From the NCBI GenBank assembly GCA_052170315.1, contig JBQNAT010000019.1, forward strand, positions 1 through 21,411: 21,411 nucleotides of DNA. The letters are read 5' to 3'. Positions within the stretch are counted from its first letter, which is position 1; each line of letters begins with the position of its first letter. The position numbers and the translations under genes are program-made. Positions 14,038-21,411 of the stretch are shown here, one piece after another. Below the pieces are notes generated by a model. That model had not been told where the DNA came from, made no database searches, and was given only the letters and a program-made list of their open reading frames with translations. The stretch is from UBA9732 sp052170315. GTDB lineage: Bacteria > Spirochaetota > Spirochaetia > Sphaerochaetales > Sphaerochaetaceae.

Positions 14038-15820
14038 TATGTTTCTCCTTACGCTTCTCGGTTTTGAATCCTATGGTAAGACGCGCAGTCTCCATGGGAC
14101 CAAGAGAGAGCTTCTTCTGAATTTTTATTTGAGTATACTCATAAAATGACTTATCTCCAAGCCACGTGCGTGTTATTTGACTGAAATCGTTTCTTCTGAC
14201 TGTGTTTTCACTGTCCGTAAAAATTGAAATGCTGAACGGACAGGTTTTGTCTGATATCGTAAGGCTCCGAGTAGAAATACTTTCCCCGTCTGAAAGTATT
14301 CCTTCAGGGCAGATAATATCGCTTTTTTCAGGAAGAGAAAGATTTATGATATTTTCATAGGTAAAACCTTCAATGGTTTCATATGAAAGATTTTCAATCT
14401 CGATTTCAACGGTAAGAACGGACTGTCTGAATTTATAAGACTTGTTTAACCCCGCTGATTTTTTTCCAAGAATAAATTGAGGCGCCTTTGCAAAAAAATC
14501 TCCGTTTTTTTTATCTACAGGGGTGATTTCATAGGGTCTTGCGCTTAAACGGATTTCCTTCCCTGTCTGATTGTTTATGAAGGAATCAGCAAACAGCCCT
14601 TCTCCGCTGTTTAGCGCTACATCATGAAGGCATGGATTAACTATCATTCTGCTTATTACAGCGCCGCGGCCGTTCAGATACAGGATATTCGATTTACCCC
14701 TGACCAGAAACTCATTCAGACGGTCAAAATCAAGATCAGTTTCTTCAGGAAGAGGACAGTTTGAAAGTTTTGAAAGAAGTACTTCTATTTCACACGCATT
14801 TTTGTTTATAAGCCTTAAAACAGCGGGAGTTCTGCACTCGTTCGGGAAATAAAGGCTTGAAGAGCTTGCTTTCATAAGAAGGTTATCAAGGTTCTTTCTG
14901 TCATCAAGATTTTTCTTATTTATCCTCAAAACATCCCTAAGCATGTTCACAAGGCCGTAATTTCTTGAAAGCATTGGGCTGTCATAGATGAGCTGGTTTA
15001 TTGAAGTAGCTTTTCCTATCTGAAAATCCCGTCCGTAAATTCCGCAGGGAAGATAATGCGTATTATTTATTTCGTTTTCCTGAAGGTAAATACCGGGAAG
15101 AGAGCTGTTACCGTCAACAGAATCGTAAATTATCCTGAAAACTTCTGAAGAGCCTTCGATTCCCATAAGCTGATCCATGTTAAGCATTATTGTGCTTACA
15201 GAACCTGAGCTTTCTCTTGTAAATTTTGTAATGTCGGCCAGATATTTCTCAAGCATAACATTACCTTTATAAAGTTCAGAAGTTGAACGGCTGTATCTGT
15301 CGTCAGTGGGAAAAATTATAGTATCCCTTCCCATTTCATCAATATGAAAAGGTTTTGTTGTTTCTATATTGCCGTTTACCTGATTATAAGAGGAAATAAC
15401 TACATAACTAAGCCCAAGAAGACCGGCAACGGGCACAAAAGCAGGATTGAATACCTGATTGTAAACCCAAAGGCCCCTGGGCTTCTTTGAAAAATGACGC
15501 CTTATGTATGTGGTTGTCTTTTCTATATGGGAAGTGCGTTCGTGGTTCGGAATAAGCGAAAGCACAACGTCATAGTAGGTGGAAGTAAGCATTTCAAGCT
15601 GGCCTTTTCTGCAAAGGTCGCTGATAAGCATATTTACTTCGGGATGGTTCAGCTCAAGGTACTCAAACGTGGAAACGCTAAGCCGGAACAGAAGCTTTAA
15701 AGAGCTGTTCCGGTATACCATGGTAAGCAGAGGCTTGAGCTGTTTTGTCAGCAGCGTTTCGTATTCTTCGGCCGATGAGCCATAAGGCAGCTGACTGTAT
15801 GCACCCACTATGTACTGCAA
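14009..15820 (-). CDS. GH57-family protein lacking catalytic residues
   Basis: The 603-residue protein follows the domain order of GH57 4-alpha-glucanotransferases and amylases. An N-terminal (beta/alpha)7 barrel spans about 1-260. A helical DUF1925-like part lies near 285-350 (YFPNECRTPAVLRLINKNACEIE), followed by a DUF1926-like beta domain to the end. Region 2 (KGQLEML, 72-78) is well kept. The catalytic regions are not. The His-Gln-Pro motif of region 1 reads SQLP. Region 3, normally WLTERVW with the nucleophile Glu, reads WVYNQVF with Asn121. Region 4, normally DDGEKFG with the acid/base Asp, reads NMDQLMG. Glycosidase activity is therefore unlikely. It may bind glucan or another partner. 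The TTG start at 15820 lies three bases after the rnfB stop, with AGAAGG upstream. No signal peptide is present, so it is cytoplasmic. Confidence 0.8.
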   Translation of the reverse strand: MQYIVGAYSQLPYGSSAEEYETLLTKQLKPLLTMVYRNSSLKLLFRLSVSTFEYLELNHPEVNMLISDLCRKGQLEMLTSTYYDVVLSLIPNHERTSHIEKTTTYIRRHFSKKPRGLWVYNQVFNPAFVPVAGLLGLSYVVISSYNQVNGNIETTKPFHIDEMGRDTIIFPTDDRYSRSTSELYKGNVMLEKYLADITKFTRESSGSVSTIMLNMDQLMGIEGSSEVFRIIYDSVDGNSSLPGIYLQENEINNTHYLPCGIYGRDFQIGKATSINQLIYDSPMLSRNYGLVNMLRDVLRINKKNLDDRKNLDNLLMKASSSSLYFPNECRTPAVLRLINKNACEIEVLLSKLSNCPLPEETDLDFDRLNEFLVRGKSNILYLNGRGAVISRMIVNPCLHDVALNSGEGLFADSFINNQTGKEIRLSARPYEITPVDKKNGDFFAKAPQFILGKKSAGLNKSYKFRQSVLTVEIEIENLSYETIEGFTYENIINLSLPEKSDIICPEGILSDGESISTRSLTISDKTCPFSISIFTDSENTVRRNDFSQITRTWLGDKSFYEYTQIKIQKKLSLGPMETARLTIGFKTEKRKEKHNDTSEQSAP

Positions 15821-15823
15821 TTA

Positions 15824-16615
15824 TTACCTTCTAATTATTATTTTCCTTGGACAGGCTTCCATCGCGAGAGCGGCCTGCTCTTCAGGTGCCGTGAACGAAG
15901 CCTTTGACAGATTGTCTTCAACAACAAAGCCTGCGTCGGGAAACTTGTTCTGACATATTTTGCAGCCAATGCAACCTGCTTTACAGACTTTTCTTACATC
16001 GACTCCCTTGTCATGACTGTTGCATGCTACCACAAATTTTGCCCGGTCTTCAATGAGTTTGATAACCCCGTTAGGGCATACCTTTGTGCATTTGCCGCAA
16101 CCTATGCACTTTACAGAGTCAACTTCAAGTGTTCCGTCAGGTTTTCTGAATATGGCGTCGCTTTCGCATACCGCCATACAGGAACCAAGATGAAGGCATC
16201 CGTATTTGCAGCCATTGTCTCCTTTAAACAGCAGGGCAGCGGCGTTGCAGTCCGGAAGGCCTTTGTATTCATAAACCTTTGTGGTTTTTTCACAGCTTCC
16301 GTTACAGAATATATAGGCAACCTTCCTCTGACCTACCGCGACTTCTATTCCAAGTATCTGGCCCATTTTATCTGTAAGCGCCTGTCCTCCCGGAGAACAG
16401 AGTCCGGGCAGAGCTTTTCCTGACGCTACAGCGGCAGCATAGTCCGCACAGCCTGCGAAACCGCAACCTCCGCAGTTTGCGCCGGGCATTATGGCTTCTA
16501 TGGCCAAAAGTTTTTCATCCTTTTCTACGGCAAGCTTCTTGTCCGCAACAGCAAGACCAAGACCAAGGAGGACGCCTATTCCGGTAATTATCAAAAACGC
16601 GTACAGAATATCCAA
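15824..16615 (-). CDS. rnfB: Rnf complex iron-sulfur subunit RnfB
   Basis: RnfB takes electrons from ferredoxin and feeds them into the Rnf complex. The 263-residue protein has an N-terminal membrane anchor (about 4-23) and a [4Fe-4S] motif with Cys48, Cys51, Cys56 and Cys73. A ferredoxin pair follows: Cys136, 140, 146, 150 and Cys160, 163, 166, 170. In the distal pair only one cluster can form, from Cys205, 208, 211 and Cys255. Position 215 is Phe instead of Cys, and the CxxCxxC of the last motif is missing. The start codon is TTG at 16615 with AAGGAGG six bases upstream. The gene follows rnfA by 11 bp and is the last rnf gene of the C-D-G-E-A-B order. Confidence 0.94.
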   Translation of the reverse strand: MDILYAFLIITGIGVLLGLGLAVADKKLAVEKDEKLLAIEAIMPGANCGGCGFAGCADYAAAVASGKALPGLCSPGGQALTDKMGQILGIEVAVGQRKVAYIFCNGSCEKTTKVYEYKGLPDCNAAALLFKGDNGCKYGCLHLGSCMAVCESDAIFRKPDGTLEVDSVKCIGCGKCTKVCPNGVIKLIEDRAKFVVACNSHDKGVDVRKVCKAGCIGCKICQNKFPDAGFVVEDNLSKASFTAPEEQAALAMEACPRKIIIRR

Positions 16616-16626
16616 GTCCTGCCTCC

Positions 16627-17220
16627 TTATGCCAGATGAAGATTTGCGAGCAGACTGTTGTCAAAGGCCATAAATGCCAACGCCATAAGGCCTGCCGATA
16701 TGAATGCAATTGGAACGCCTTTGAAATGTCTTCTTACCGGCTTAAGTTCAAGCTGCTCTCTTATGTTGCTCATAAGGATAATTGCCATTGTAAAACCAAG
16801 CCCCGCGGCAATGCCTGCGGTAAAAGACTCCAGAAGGTTGAAGGACTCATCAATATTGATGATTGCAATACCCAGAACCGCGCAGTTTGTGGTAATAAGC
16901 GGAAGGAATATTCCCAGAGCCTTGTAGAGAGCCGGGCTCATCTTCTTAAGAACCATTTCAACAAGCTGCACAAGGGCGGCTATTACAAGTATGAATGCTA
17001 TTGTCTTAAGGTATTCAAGCGCGAAAGGCACAAGAAGACCGTAGTAAACGCACCAGCAGACCGCAGACGCGGTTCCTGTAACGAAGGAAACGGCAAGCCC
17101 CATCCCTATTGCGCTTTCGCTGTTTTTTGATACGCCGATGAAAGGACAAAGGCCCAGAAATTTTACAAGAATAAAATTGTTTATGAAGATATAGGTAATC
17201 AGAATCGCGATTATTCTCAT
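16627..17220 (-). CDS. rnfA: Rnf complex membrane subunit RnfA
   Basis: RnfA is one of two homologous six-span membrane subunits (with RnfE) that form the ion-conducting core of the Rnf complex, which couples ferredoxin:NAD oxidoreduction to Na+ or H+ export. The 197-residue protein has six spans and the family blocks NNFILVKFLGLCPFIGVS (first span, with the conserved Cys) and LPLITTNCAVLG (fourth span, second conserved Cys). In this family the two Cys residues are proposed to hold a membrane-embedded iron centre between RnfA and RnfE. The ATG at 17220 overlaps the rnfE stop by 4 bp and has GGAGG upstream. A sodium or proton preference cannot be read from the sequence here. Confidence 0.95.
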   Translation of the reverse strand: MRIIAILITYIFINNFILVKFLGLCPFIGVSKNSESAIGMGLAVSFVTGTASAVCWCVYYGLLVPFALEYLKTIAFILVIAALVQLVEMVLKKMSPALYKALGIFLPLITTNCAVLGIAIINIDESFNLLESFTAGIAAGLGFTMAIILMSNIREQLELKPVRRHFKGVPIAFISAGLMALAFMAFDNSLLANLHLA

Positions 17221-17864
17221 CCCTTTACCTCCTTTGCCTTTCCGACTTTACGTGCTGAATTCCAGTTGAAAAAAGCTTTCAGATAACCCATAAGCAGCAA
17301 TGCGCCTGAAGCCAGTGTCATTACTCTTACCGGCCACTTGCTGAAGAACGGAACATATATAACGCCGTCCCAATTCCCTATTGGTATAAATGTTATTGTT
17401 CCCGCTCCTGCGGATTCCCTTATTATCGAGATAAGTGAAAGCGCCAAAGTAAAGCCTATTCCCATGCCTATTGCGTCCAGGGCGGAATCCAGAACGGTAT
17501 TTTTGTTCGCAAAGGCCTCGGCACGTCCCAAAATGATACAGTTTACTACAATCAAAGGAAGATAGACTCCCAAAGCTTCGTAGATTGCGGGGATAAAGGC
17601 GTGGAAGACCATTTCAACGATGGTGACGAATGAAGCGATGACAACGACATAGCAAGGGATTCTGACGCTGTTGGGGATGACGTTTTTCAGAAGCGAAATA
17701 AAGATGTTACTGAAAAGAAGAACGAAAGTTACCCCGGCACCCATGCCTATCGCGTTGACAAACTGGCTTGTGACTGCGAGAGTAGGACACATTCCAAGCA
17801 TGATTATGAAAGTAGGGTTCTCTTTGAAGATACCCTTTGTAAGCTCTTTAATGTTTACCTTCAT
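17217..17864 (-). CDS. rnfE: Rnf complex membrane subunit RnfE
   Basis: This 215-residue six-span protein is the RnfA paralogue. Family blocks are NPTFIIMLGMCPTLAVTSQ in the first span and LPLIVVNCIILGRAEAFA in the fourth, each with one conserved Cys matching those in RnfA. KNTVLDSALDAIGMGIGFTLAL is also typical of RnfE/NqrD. The two subunits pack in opposite orientation in the membrane. The ATG at 17864 has AAGGAG upstream and overlaps the rnfG stop by 4 bp. Length and motifs are normal. Confidence 0.95.
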   Translation of the reverse strand: MKVNIKELTKGIFKENPTFIIMLGMCPTLAVTSQFVNAIGMGAGVTFVLLFSNIFISLLKNVIPNSVRIPCYVVVIASFVTIVEMVFHAFIPAIYEALGVYLPLIVVNCIILGRAEAFANKNTVLDSALDAIGMGIGFTLALSLISIIRESAGAGTITFIPIGNWDGVIYVPFFSKWPVRVMTLASGALLLMGYLKAFFNWNSARKVGKAKEVKG

Positions 17865-18421
17865 GTTGACTCCTTAAGCGACTTAACAAAGTCGGAACCG
17901 TAGGCAAGAGCTTTGGAAATACCTGTAAAGGTTATGCTGGCGCCGCTTACAGCCGCCGAATCGGATTCACTGAGCATCCCCTTGCCTGTCGGAACCGGAA
18001 GCTGCGCTGTTCCGGTACCGATGAATTTGTCCATGTAGCCTGTGCTTTCCGCCTTTTTGCCAAGGCCGGGAGTTTCGCTGTCGCTTACAAGTTTGGCAGC
18101 CATTATTCTGCCTTCAAGGTCGTAACTGGCAACAAGGTTAAGTTCTCCGCCGTATCCGTTTGAAATAAGCCCAAGAATGTAACCCGAAGCAAAACCTGAT
18201 GAAGTAAGCCTGTACATGTATGAAACATAACTTTGGTTTATATCTTCACGCTCGCTGAAATCCATTCCGTTCGAAACTTCTTCAAGAGCGTTTCTTATTT
18301 TTCCTACTTCGTAGGCTTCTATCTTTCCCTTTGTAATCATATTCATTCCCGCAAGGACAATAGCTGCAACGGCACAGATAGAGGCCAGTACAACAGCCGT
18401 CTTAAAATATTTGACCGTCAT
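17861..18421 (-). CDS. rnfG: Rnf complex FMN-carrying subunit RnfG
   Basis: RnfG carries FMN covalently on the outer side of the membrane and passes electrons within the Rnf complex. The 186-residue protein has one N-terminal span (about 8-25) and an extracytoplasmic FMN-binding domain. The attachment motif SGASIT at 159-164 ends in the Thr that takes the flavin. SETPGLG near 113-119 is the second conserved block of this domain. Covalent attachment needs the transferase ApbE, which is not encoded in the window. The ATG at 18421 has GAGGAGG upstream and overlaps the rnfD stop by 4 bp. Confidence 0.94.
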   Translation of the reverse strand: MTVKYFKTAVVLASICAVAAIVLAGMNMITKGKIEAYEVGKIRNALEEVSNGMDFSEREDINQSYVSYMYRLTSSGFASGYILGLISNGYGGELNLVASYDLEGRIMAAKLVSDSETPGLGKKAESTGYMDKFIGTGTAQLPVPTGKGMLSESDSAAVSGASITFTGISKALAYGSDFVKSLKEST

Positions 18422-19467
18422 TTTTTCACCTCCTCTCCGAAGAGTTTCGGTTTGCAGAATCTGTCTATTGTGGGTGTGACAATATTCATAAGAAGGATTG
18501 CGACGCTTGTGGATTCGGGAAGTGAGCCGAATGACCTGAAAAGGAATGTGAAGAACCCGCAGCCTATGCCGAAAATAAGCATGCCCTTAGGTGTTACGGG
18601 GCTGGTCACCATATCTGTTGCCATGAAAAATATGCCAAGGATAAGACCTCCGCGAAGAAGGTTTGAAAGAACTTCTCCATGGAAGAAGCCAAGACCGTTG
18701 GGCAGGCCTCCGAATATCCATGTCAGAATGGCGTAGGAGGCAAGAAACGATGCCGGTATGTGCCATGTTATTATCTTTCTGCAAAGAAGATATATACCTC
18801 CAATCAAAAGCAGGAGTTTTGAAACCTCGCCTATGCATCCGGGGATGTTTCCCAGAAAAGCATCAACGTTATAGGCGCTGATTCCCGTGGCGTGCTGTAT
18901 TTTCTGAGCCAGCTCGGTCACGGGATAACCGCTACCGCTTAAAATCTGGAGGCTTGTCTGTCCCGCGGACTCTCCCGCGGATATAGCAGTCTTTACAAGT
19001 GAAAGAGGCGTCGCAGTGCTTACCGCATCAAGGGCAAGTGTTCCGGGGAGCTTGAAGGAACTCATTGACGCGGTGAAAGAAAAGAATACGAAAACTCTTC
19101 CCGCTATTGCCGGGTTTGCCCAGTTTGCACCAAGGCCGCCAAAAGACCACTTCGCGACGGCAATCGCAAAAACAGAAGCTGTTGCAGGGATAAAAAGCGG
19201 TATTGATGGACTCATGTTCATTCCTACAAGCATTCCTGTAACAAGCGCAGAACCGTCCCAAAGGGTTTTCTCCCTGGAAACAAGGCCAAGCAGGTACTCC
19301 GTTAGCATCGCGAAAACTATGCTTACTGACAGTACGGCTAAAGCCCTTAAGCCAAAAACATAAATACCCCAGATACAGGAAGGAGCCATGGCTGCGGCAA
19401 CGCTGTACATTATGTTGGCTGTGCTGGCGCCGCTGTGAAAGTGAGGTGATGATGATACTCTTCTCAT
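18418..19467 (-). CDS. rnfD: Rnf complex membrane subunit RnfD
   Basis: RnfD is the large multi-span subunit (homologous to NqrB) with a covalent FMN. The 349-residue protein has about ten hydrophobic segments. The N-terminal SPHFHSGASTANIMYSVAAA, WDGSALVTGMLVGMNMSP and GGLGANWANPAIAGRVF are family blocks. The flavin-attachment site is expected in STATPL at 150-155, with Thr153 corresponding to the modified Thr of the usual SGATPL motif. MATDMVTSPVTPKGMLIFG near 281-299 is also typical. The ATG at 19467 has GGAGGA upstream and overlaps the rnfC stop by 4 bp. Confidence 0.95.
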   Translation of the reverse strand: MRRVSSSPHFHSGASTANIMYSVAAAMAPSCIWGIYVFGLRALAVLSVSIVFAMLTEYLLGLVSREKTLWDGSALVTGMLVGMNMSPSIPLFIPATASVFAIAVAKWSFGGLGANWANPAIAGRVFVFFSFTASMSSFKLPGTLALDAVSTATPLSLVKTAISAGESAGQTSLQILSGSGYPVTELAQKIQHATGISAYNVDAFLGNIPGCIGEVSKLLLLIGGIYLLCRKIITWHIPASFLASYAILTWIFGGLPNGLGFFHGEVLSNLLRGGLILGIFFMATDMVTSPVTPKGMLIFGIGCGFFTFLFRSFGSLPESTSVAILLMNIVTPTIDRFCKPKLFGEEVKK

Positions 19468-20768
19468 TTCTTCCTCCCCATTTTCTTTCCTGTCTTGAAG
19501 GCATGGACTAAATCAAGGTGCGCCGGACAGCTGAAAGCGCAGCAGCCGCATTCCTTGCAGTCCATAAGGTTGTTTTTCATGGCCTCTTCATAGCGTCCGT
19601 TGGTGATTAAAGCGTACAGTTTTGTAGGCATAAGTCCTATTGGACAGTGCGTTACGCAGCGTCCACAGCTTAAACAGGCTGTTTGTCTGCCTTTTTTCTT
19701 ATCTATTAAGGCCAGGATTCCGCTGGTTCCCTTTGTAATGGGAGTTTCCTCATCAAAGAAAGCAAAGCCCATCATAGGTCCGCCTGATATGAGTTTATCC
19801 GGTTCAGTGGAAAAGCCTCCGGCAAAATCAAGAAGCTCCTTTACCTTTGTTCCTATAGGAGCAATGAGGTTACAGGGTTTGCTTACGCATTCGCCGGATA
19901 CAGTGACAACTCTTTCAACAACAGGCTTTCCGTAGGCAATTGCTTTGAAAATAGAATACGCAGTGCCTGCGTTTACAACTACGGCGCCTACGTCCAGAGG
20001 CAGCTTGCCTGAAGGAATCTCACGGTTTATAACAGCCTTTAGAAGCTGTTTTTCGTCTCCCTGAGGAAACTTCATCTTCAAAGGCATTACTTTAATAGGA
20101 TAGCCCTTTTTCTCAATGGCAACTGTCAGAATTTTGACTGCATCCATTTTGTTTTCTTCAATGCCTATTATTATGTTCTTCGGCTCAAGCACCCTTGCGC
20201 ATATCATTACGCCTTCAAGAAGTTCATAAGGCATTTCCAGCATAAGCCTATGGTCTGCGGTAAGATACGGTTCGCACTCAACGCCGTTTATCACAAGCGA
20301 GTCCACGCTTCTGCCAGGGGATATCGTAAGTTTTACATGAGCCGGAAAAGTGGCTCCGCCCAAGCCTACAACTCCCTTGTCCTTTATTTGCTCAAGGAGC
20401 TGTTCCTTTGTAAGAGATGTGTAGTCTTTAAGCTCGGTGAATGTGTTGTCCTGATTTTCATCCGGTTTAATAAATACCGCGTCACAGCAAACACTGTTAG
20501 CAAGCGTTACCTTCTTTATAGCGGTCACAGTTCCGTTTGCCGGGCTGTGGACGTCTGCAGAGATAAAGCTTGAAGCCTGTCCTATTTTCTCTCCCGCGGA
20601 CACATGATCCCCTACCGCCTTAAGCACTGTTGCAGGCGCGCCAAGATGCTGTGACATGGAGACCACAAGTTCCTGTGGCATGGGAAGACGGACTATAGGC
20701 TGGCCGCTGGAAAGACTTTTCATGTCCGAAGGGTGTACTCCGCCCTTCCTGAATGTTGCCAATCGCAC
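19464..20768 (-). CDS. rnfC: Rnf complex NADH-binding subunit RnfC
   Basis: RnfC is the peripheral cytoplasmic subunit that binds NAD(H) and FMN and carries two [4Fe-4S] clusters. From the chosen start the protein has 434 residues. An N-terminal biotin-like barrel (HSPANGTVTAI) is followed by GLGGATFP at 135-142 and GVECEPYLTADH, both of the Nuo51-like flavin/NAD fold, then an SLBB domain. Two complete ferredoxin motifs close the protein, at Cys355, 358, 361, 365 and Cys384, 387, 390, 394. The start is GTG at 20768, with GGGAGG seven bases upstream, giving the common RnfC opening VRLATFRKGGVHP. A GTG 11 codons upstream (20801) has no ribosome binding site and lies at the edge of the predicted transcription start. 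It is the first gene of the long leftward operon. Confidence 0.94.
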   Translation of the reverse strand: MRLATFRKGGVHPSDMKSLSSGQPIVRLPMPQELVVSMSQHLGAPATVLKAVGDHVSAGEKIGQASSFISADVHSPANGTVTAIKKVTLANSVCCDAVFIKPDENQDNTFTELKDYTSLTKEQLLEQIKDKGVVGLGGATFPAHVKLTISPGRSVDSLVINGVECEPYLTADHRLMLEMPYELLEGVMICARVLEPKNIIIGIEENKMDAVKILTVAIEKKGYPIKVMPLKMKFPQGDEKQLLKAVINREIPSGKLPLDVGAVVVNAGTAYSIFKAIAYGKPVVERVVTVSGECVSKPCNLIAPIGTKVKELLDFAGGFSTEPDKLISGGPMMGFAFFDEETPITKGTSGILALIDKKKGRQTACLSCGRCVTHCPIGLMPTKLYALITNGRYEEAMKNNLMDCKECGCCAFSCPAHLDLVHAFKTGKKMGRKK

Positions 20769-20774
20769 AACATT

Positions 20775-20781
20775 GCCTCCC
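20775..20781 (-). promoter_or_regulatory. Ribosome binding site that sets the rnfC start
   Basis: Read leftward, GGGAGGC lies seven bases before the GTG at 20768. It is the only Shine-Dalgarno sequence near the 5' end of rnfC and favours this start over the GTG at 20801. Confidence 0.75.
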
Positions 20782-20801
20782 GTTTGTTTTTTTGCCTTCA
20801 C

Positions 20802-20830
20802 ATTTTACATTATTTTGCATAATATGAAAA
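20802..20830 (-). promoter_or_regulatory. Candidate promoter of the rnf-led operon
   Basis: Read leftward, TTTTCA (four of six), a 17-bp spacer and TAAAAT (five of six) predict transcription from about 20795. That gives a leader of about 27 nt before the GTG at 20768. The -35 box overlaps the first codons of the divergent P-loop gene, so the two units would compete for the same DNA. Confidence 0.5.
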
Positions 20831-21411
20831 TCATGAAATGGCCACTATTTCTTACCAATTTAAAGCATCAGACCGTGAAAGTGTATGCGCTTGTAGGGAG
20901 AAGTGGCACGGGGAAGAGCTTCAGGGCACAGCTTGTAGCCGATAAATACCACATCCCTCTCATAGTGGATGACGGCCTTCTGATACGCAACGATAAGATA
21001 GTGGCGGGGAAAAGCGCCAAGCAGGAATCCAACTTTCTTACTGCGGTAAAGCGTGCCCTTTTTCAGGATACCGAGCATTTGAAAGAGGTTCTGAACGCCC
21101 TTCATACGGAACGCTACAGCAAGATACTCATAATAGGTACATCCGAAAAAATGATATCCAAGATAGCTCTGAGGCTGAATCTTCCGGAGCCTGCGCAGAT
21201 AATACACATAGAAGATATAGCTACAAAAGATGAAATAGATACAGCAATGCGCGTCCGCTATTCCGAAGGCAAGCACGTAATTCCGGTATCTCCCCTTCAG
21301 ATAACCAGAAATTATCCTACAATCGTCTATGACTCAATCCGTGTGGGTCTTCAGAAACGATTCCCATTTCTCTCCTTCTGGAAAAAAAATCAGACTGTTG
21401 AAAAAACCCTT
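20824..21411 (+). CDS. P-loop ATP-binding protein, 3' end outside window
   Basis: From the ATG at 20824 the frame stays open for 196 codons to the edge of the window. A Walker A motif GRSGTGKS lies at residues 25-32 after the strand VKVYALV. Other notable blocks are VDDGLLIRNDKIVAGKSAK at 48-66, RALFQDTEHLKEV near 77-89, KILIIGTSEKM at 100-110 (a hydrophobic strand, not a clear Walker B with acidic residues) and EGKHVIPVSPLQI at 148-160. The overall look is that of a small nucleoside-kinase-like or AAA-like ATPase. I recall similar uncharacterised ATP-binding proteins in clostridia, but cannot confirm this. No signal peptide is present. No good ribosome binding site precedes the ATG, and Met4 (20833) is an alternative. 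It is divergent from rnfC across a very short control region. Confidence 0.78.
   Translation, partial: MKIMKWPLFLTNLKHQTVKVYALVGRSGTGKSFRAQLVADKYHIPLIVDDGLLIRNDKIVAGKSAKQESNFLTAVKRALFQDTEHLKEVLNALHTERYSKILIIGTSEKMISKIALRLNLPEPAQIIHIEDIATKDEIDTAMRVRYSEGKHVIPVSPLQITRNYPTIVYDSIRVGLQKRFPFLSFWKKNQTVEKTL

Noticed and set aside
20769..20801. rnfC starting at GTG 20801
   Set aside because: There is no Shine-Dalgarno sequence, the site lies at the edge of the predicted transcription start, and the GTG at 20768 has a well-placed GGGAGG and gives the usual RnfC N-terminus.
20860..21276. Leftward 138-codon frame at the right edge
   Set aside because: It lies antisense to the P-loop gene, which has a Walker A motif and runs to the edge. 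The leftward translation shows no recognisable domain.
1..21411. Mobile elements, CRISPR arrays or phage genes
   Set aside because: No transposase or integrase motifs, no regularly spaced direct repeats and no phage structural genes were found. Almost all of the sequence is ordinary chromosomal coding DNA.

Overview
The window is a gene-dense piece of a bacterial chromosome with 22 protein-coding genes, the last one cut by the right edge. I see no tRNA, rRNA, mobile element or CRISPR array. A LolCDE-type lipoprotein exporter implies a cell with an outer membrane, and a clostridial-order rnfCDGEAB operon implies a fermentative, anaerobic lifestyle. Together with moderate-to-low GC, a PEGA-domain exported protein and a GH57-type protein, this looks most like a spirochaete of the Treponema group. 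That assignment is inferred from gene content; no phylogenetic marker was compared.

Left part (1-5900). An AT-rich non-coding stretch with inverted repeats (1-234) is followed by a terminator and a leftward uracil permease gene (uraA). The uraA leader carries an intrinsic terminator just before the ribosome binding site, so uptake is probably controlled by transcription attenuation. Next come a leftward DUF1015 gene, a small rightward membrane-protein gene with no leader, and two leftward genes: a FtsB/DivIC-like protein and the tRNA-modification enzyme TsaC. A rightward gene for an acidic membrane protein follows, with a near-consensus promoter, and ends at a strong terminator (5846-5883).

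Central and right part (5900-20768). Fifteen leftward genes follow each other with gaps of 18 bp or less, most overlapping by 4 bp: rnfC-D-G-E-A-B, a GH57-like gene, prfB, a PEGA-domain gene, ftsY, an exported beta-repeat protein, lolC-lolD-lolE and rnz. A candidate promoter lies just upstream of rnfC and a terminator just after rnz, so this may be one transcription unit of about 15 kb. It joins ion-motive electron transport (Rnf), translation termination (RF2), membrane targeting (FtsY), lipoprotein release (Lol) and tRNA 3' maturation (RNase Z).

Right edge (20824-21411). A divergent gene encodes a P-loop ATP-binding protein and runs off the window.

Notable points are a programmed +1 frameshift in prfB that uses UAA instead of the usual UGA, a GH57-family protein that keeps the fold signatures but has lost both catalytic carboxylates, and an RnfB in which all four ligands of one distal [4Fe-4S] cluster have been lost together. 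Others are the uraA attenuator with a partial PyrR-type motif, a FtsB-like protein with a second membrane span, and a probable leaderless small gene.
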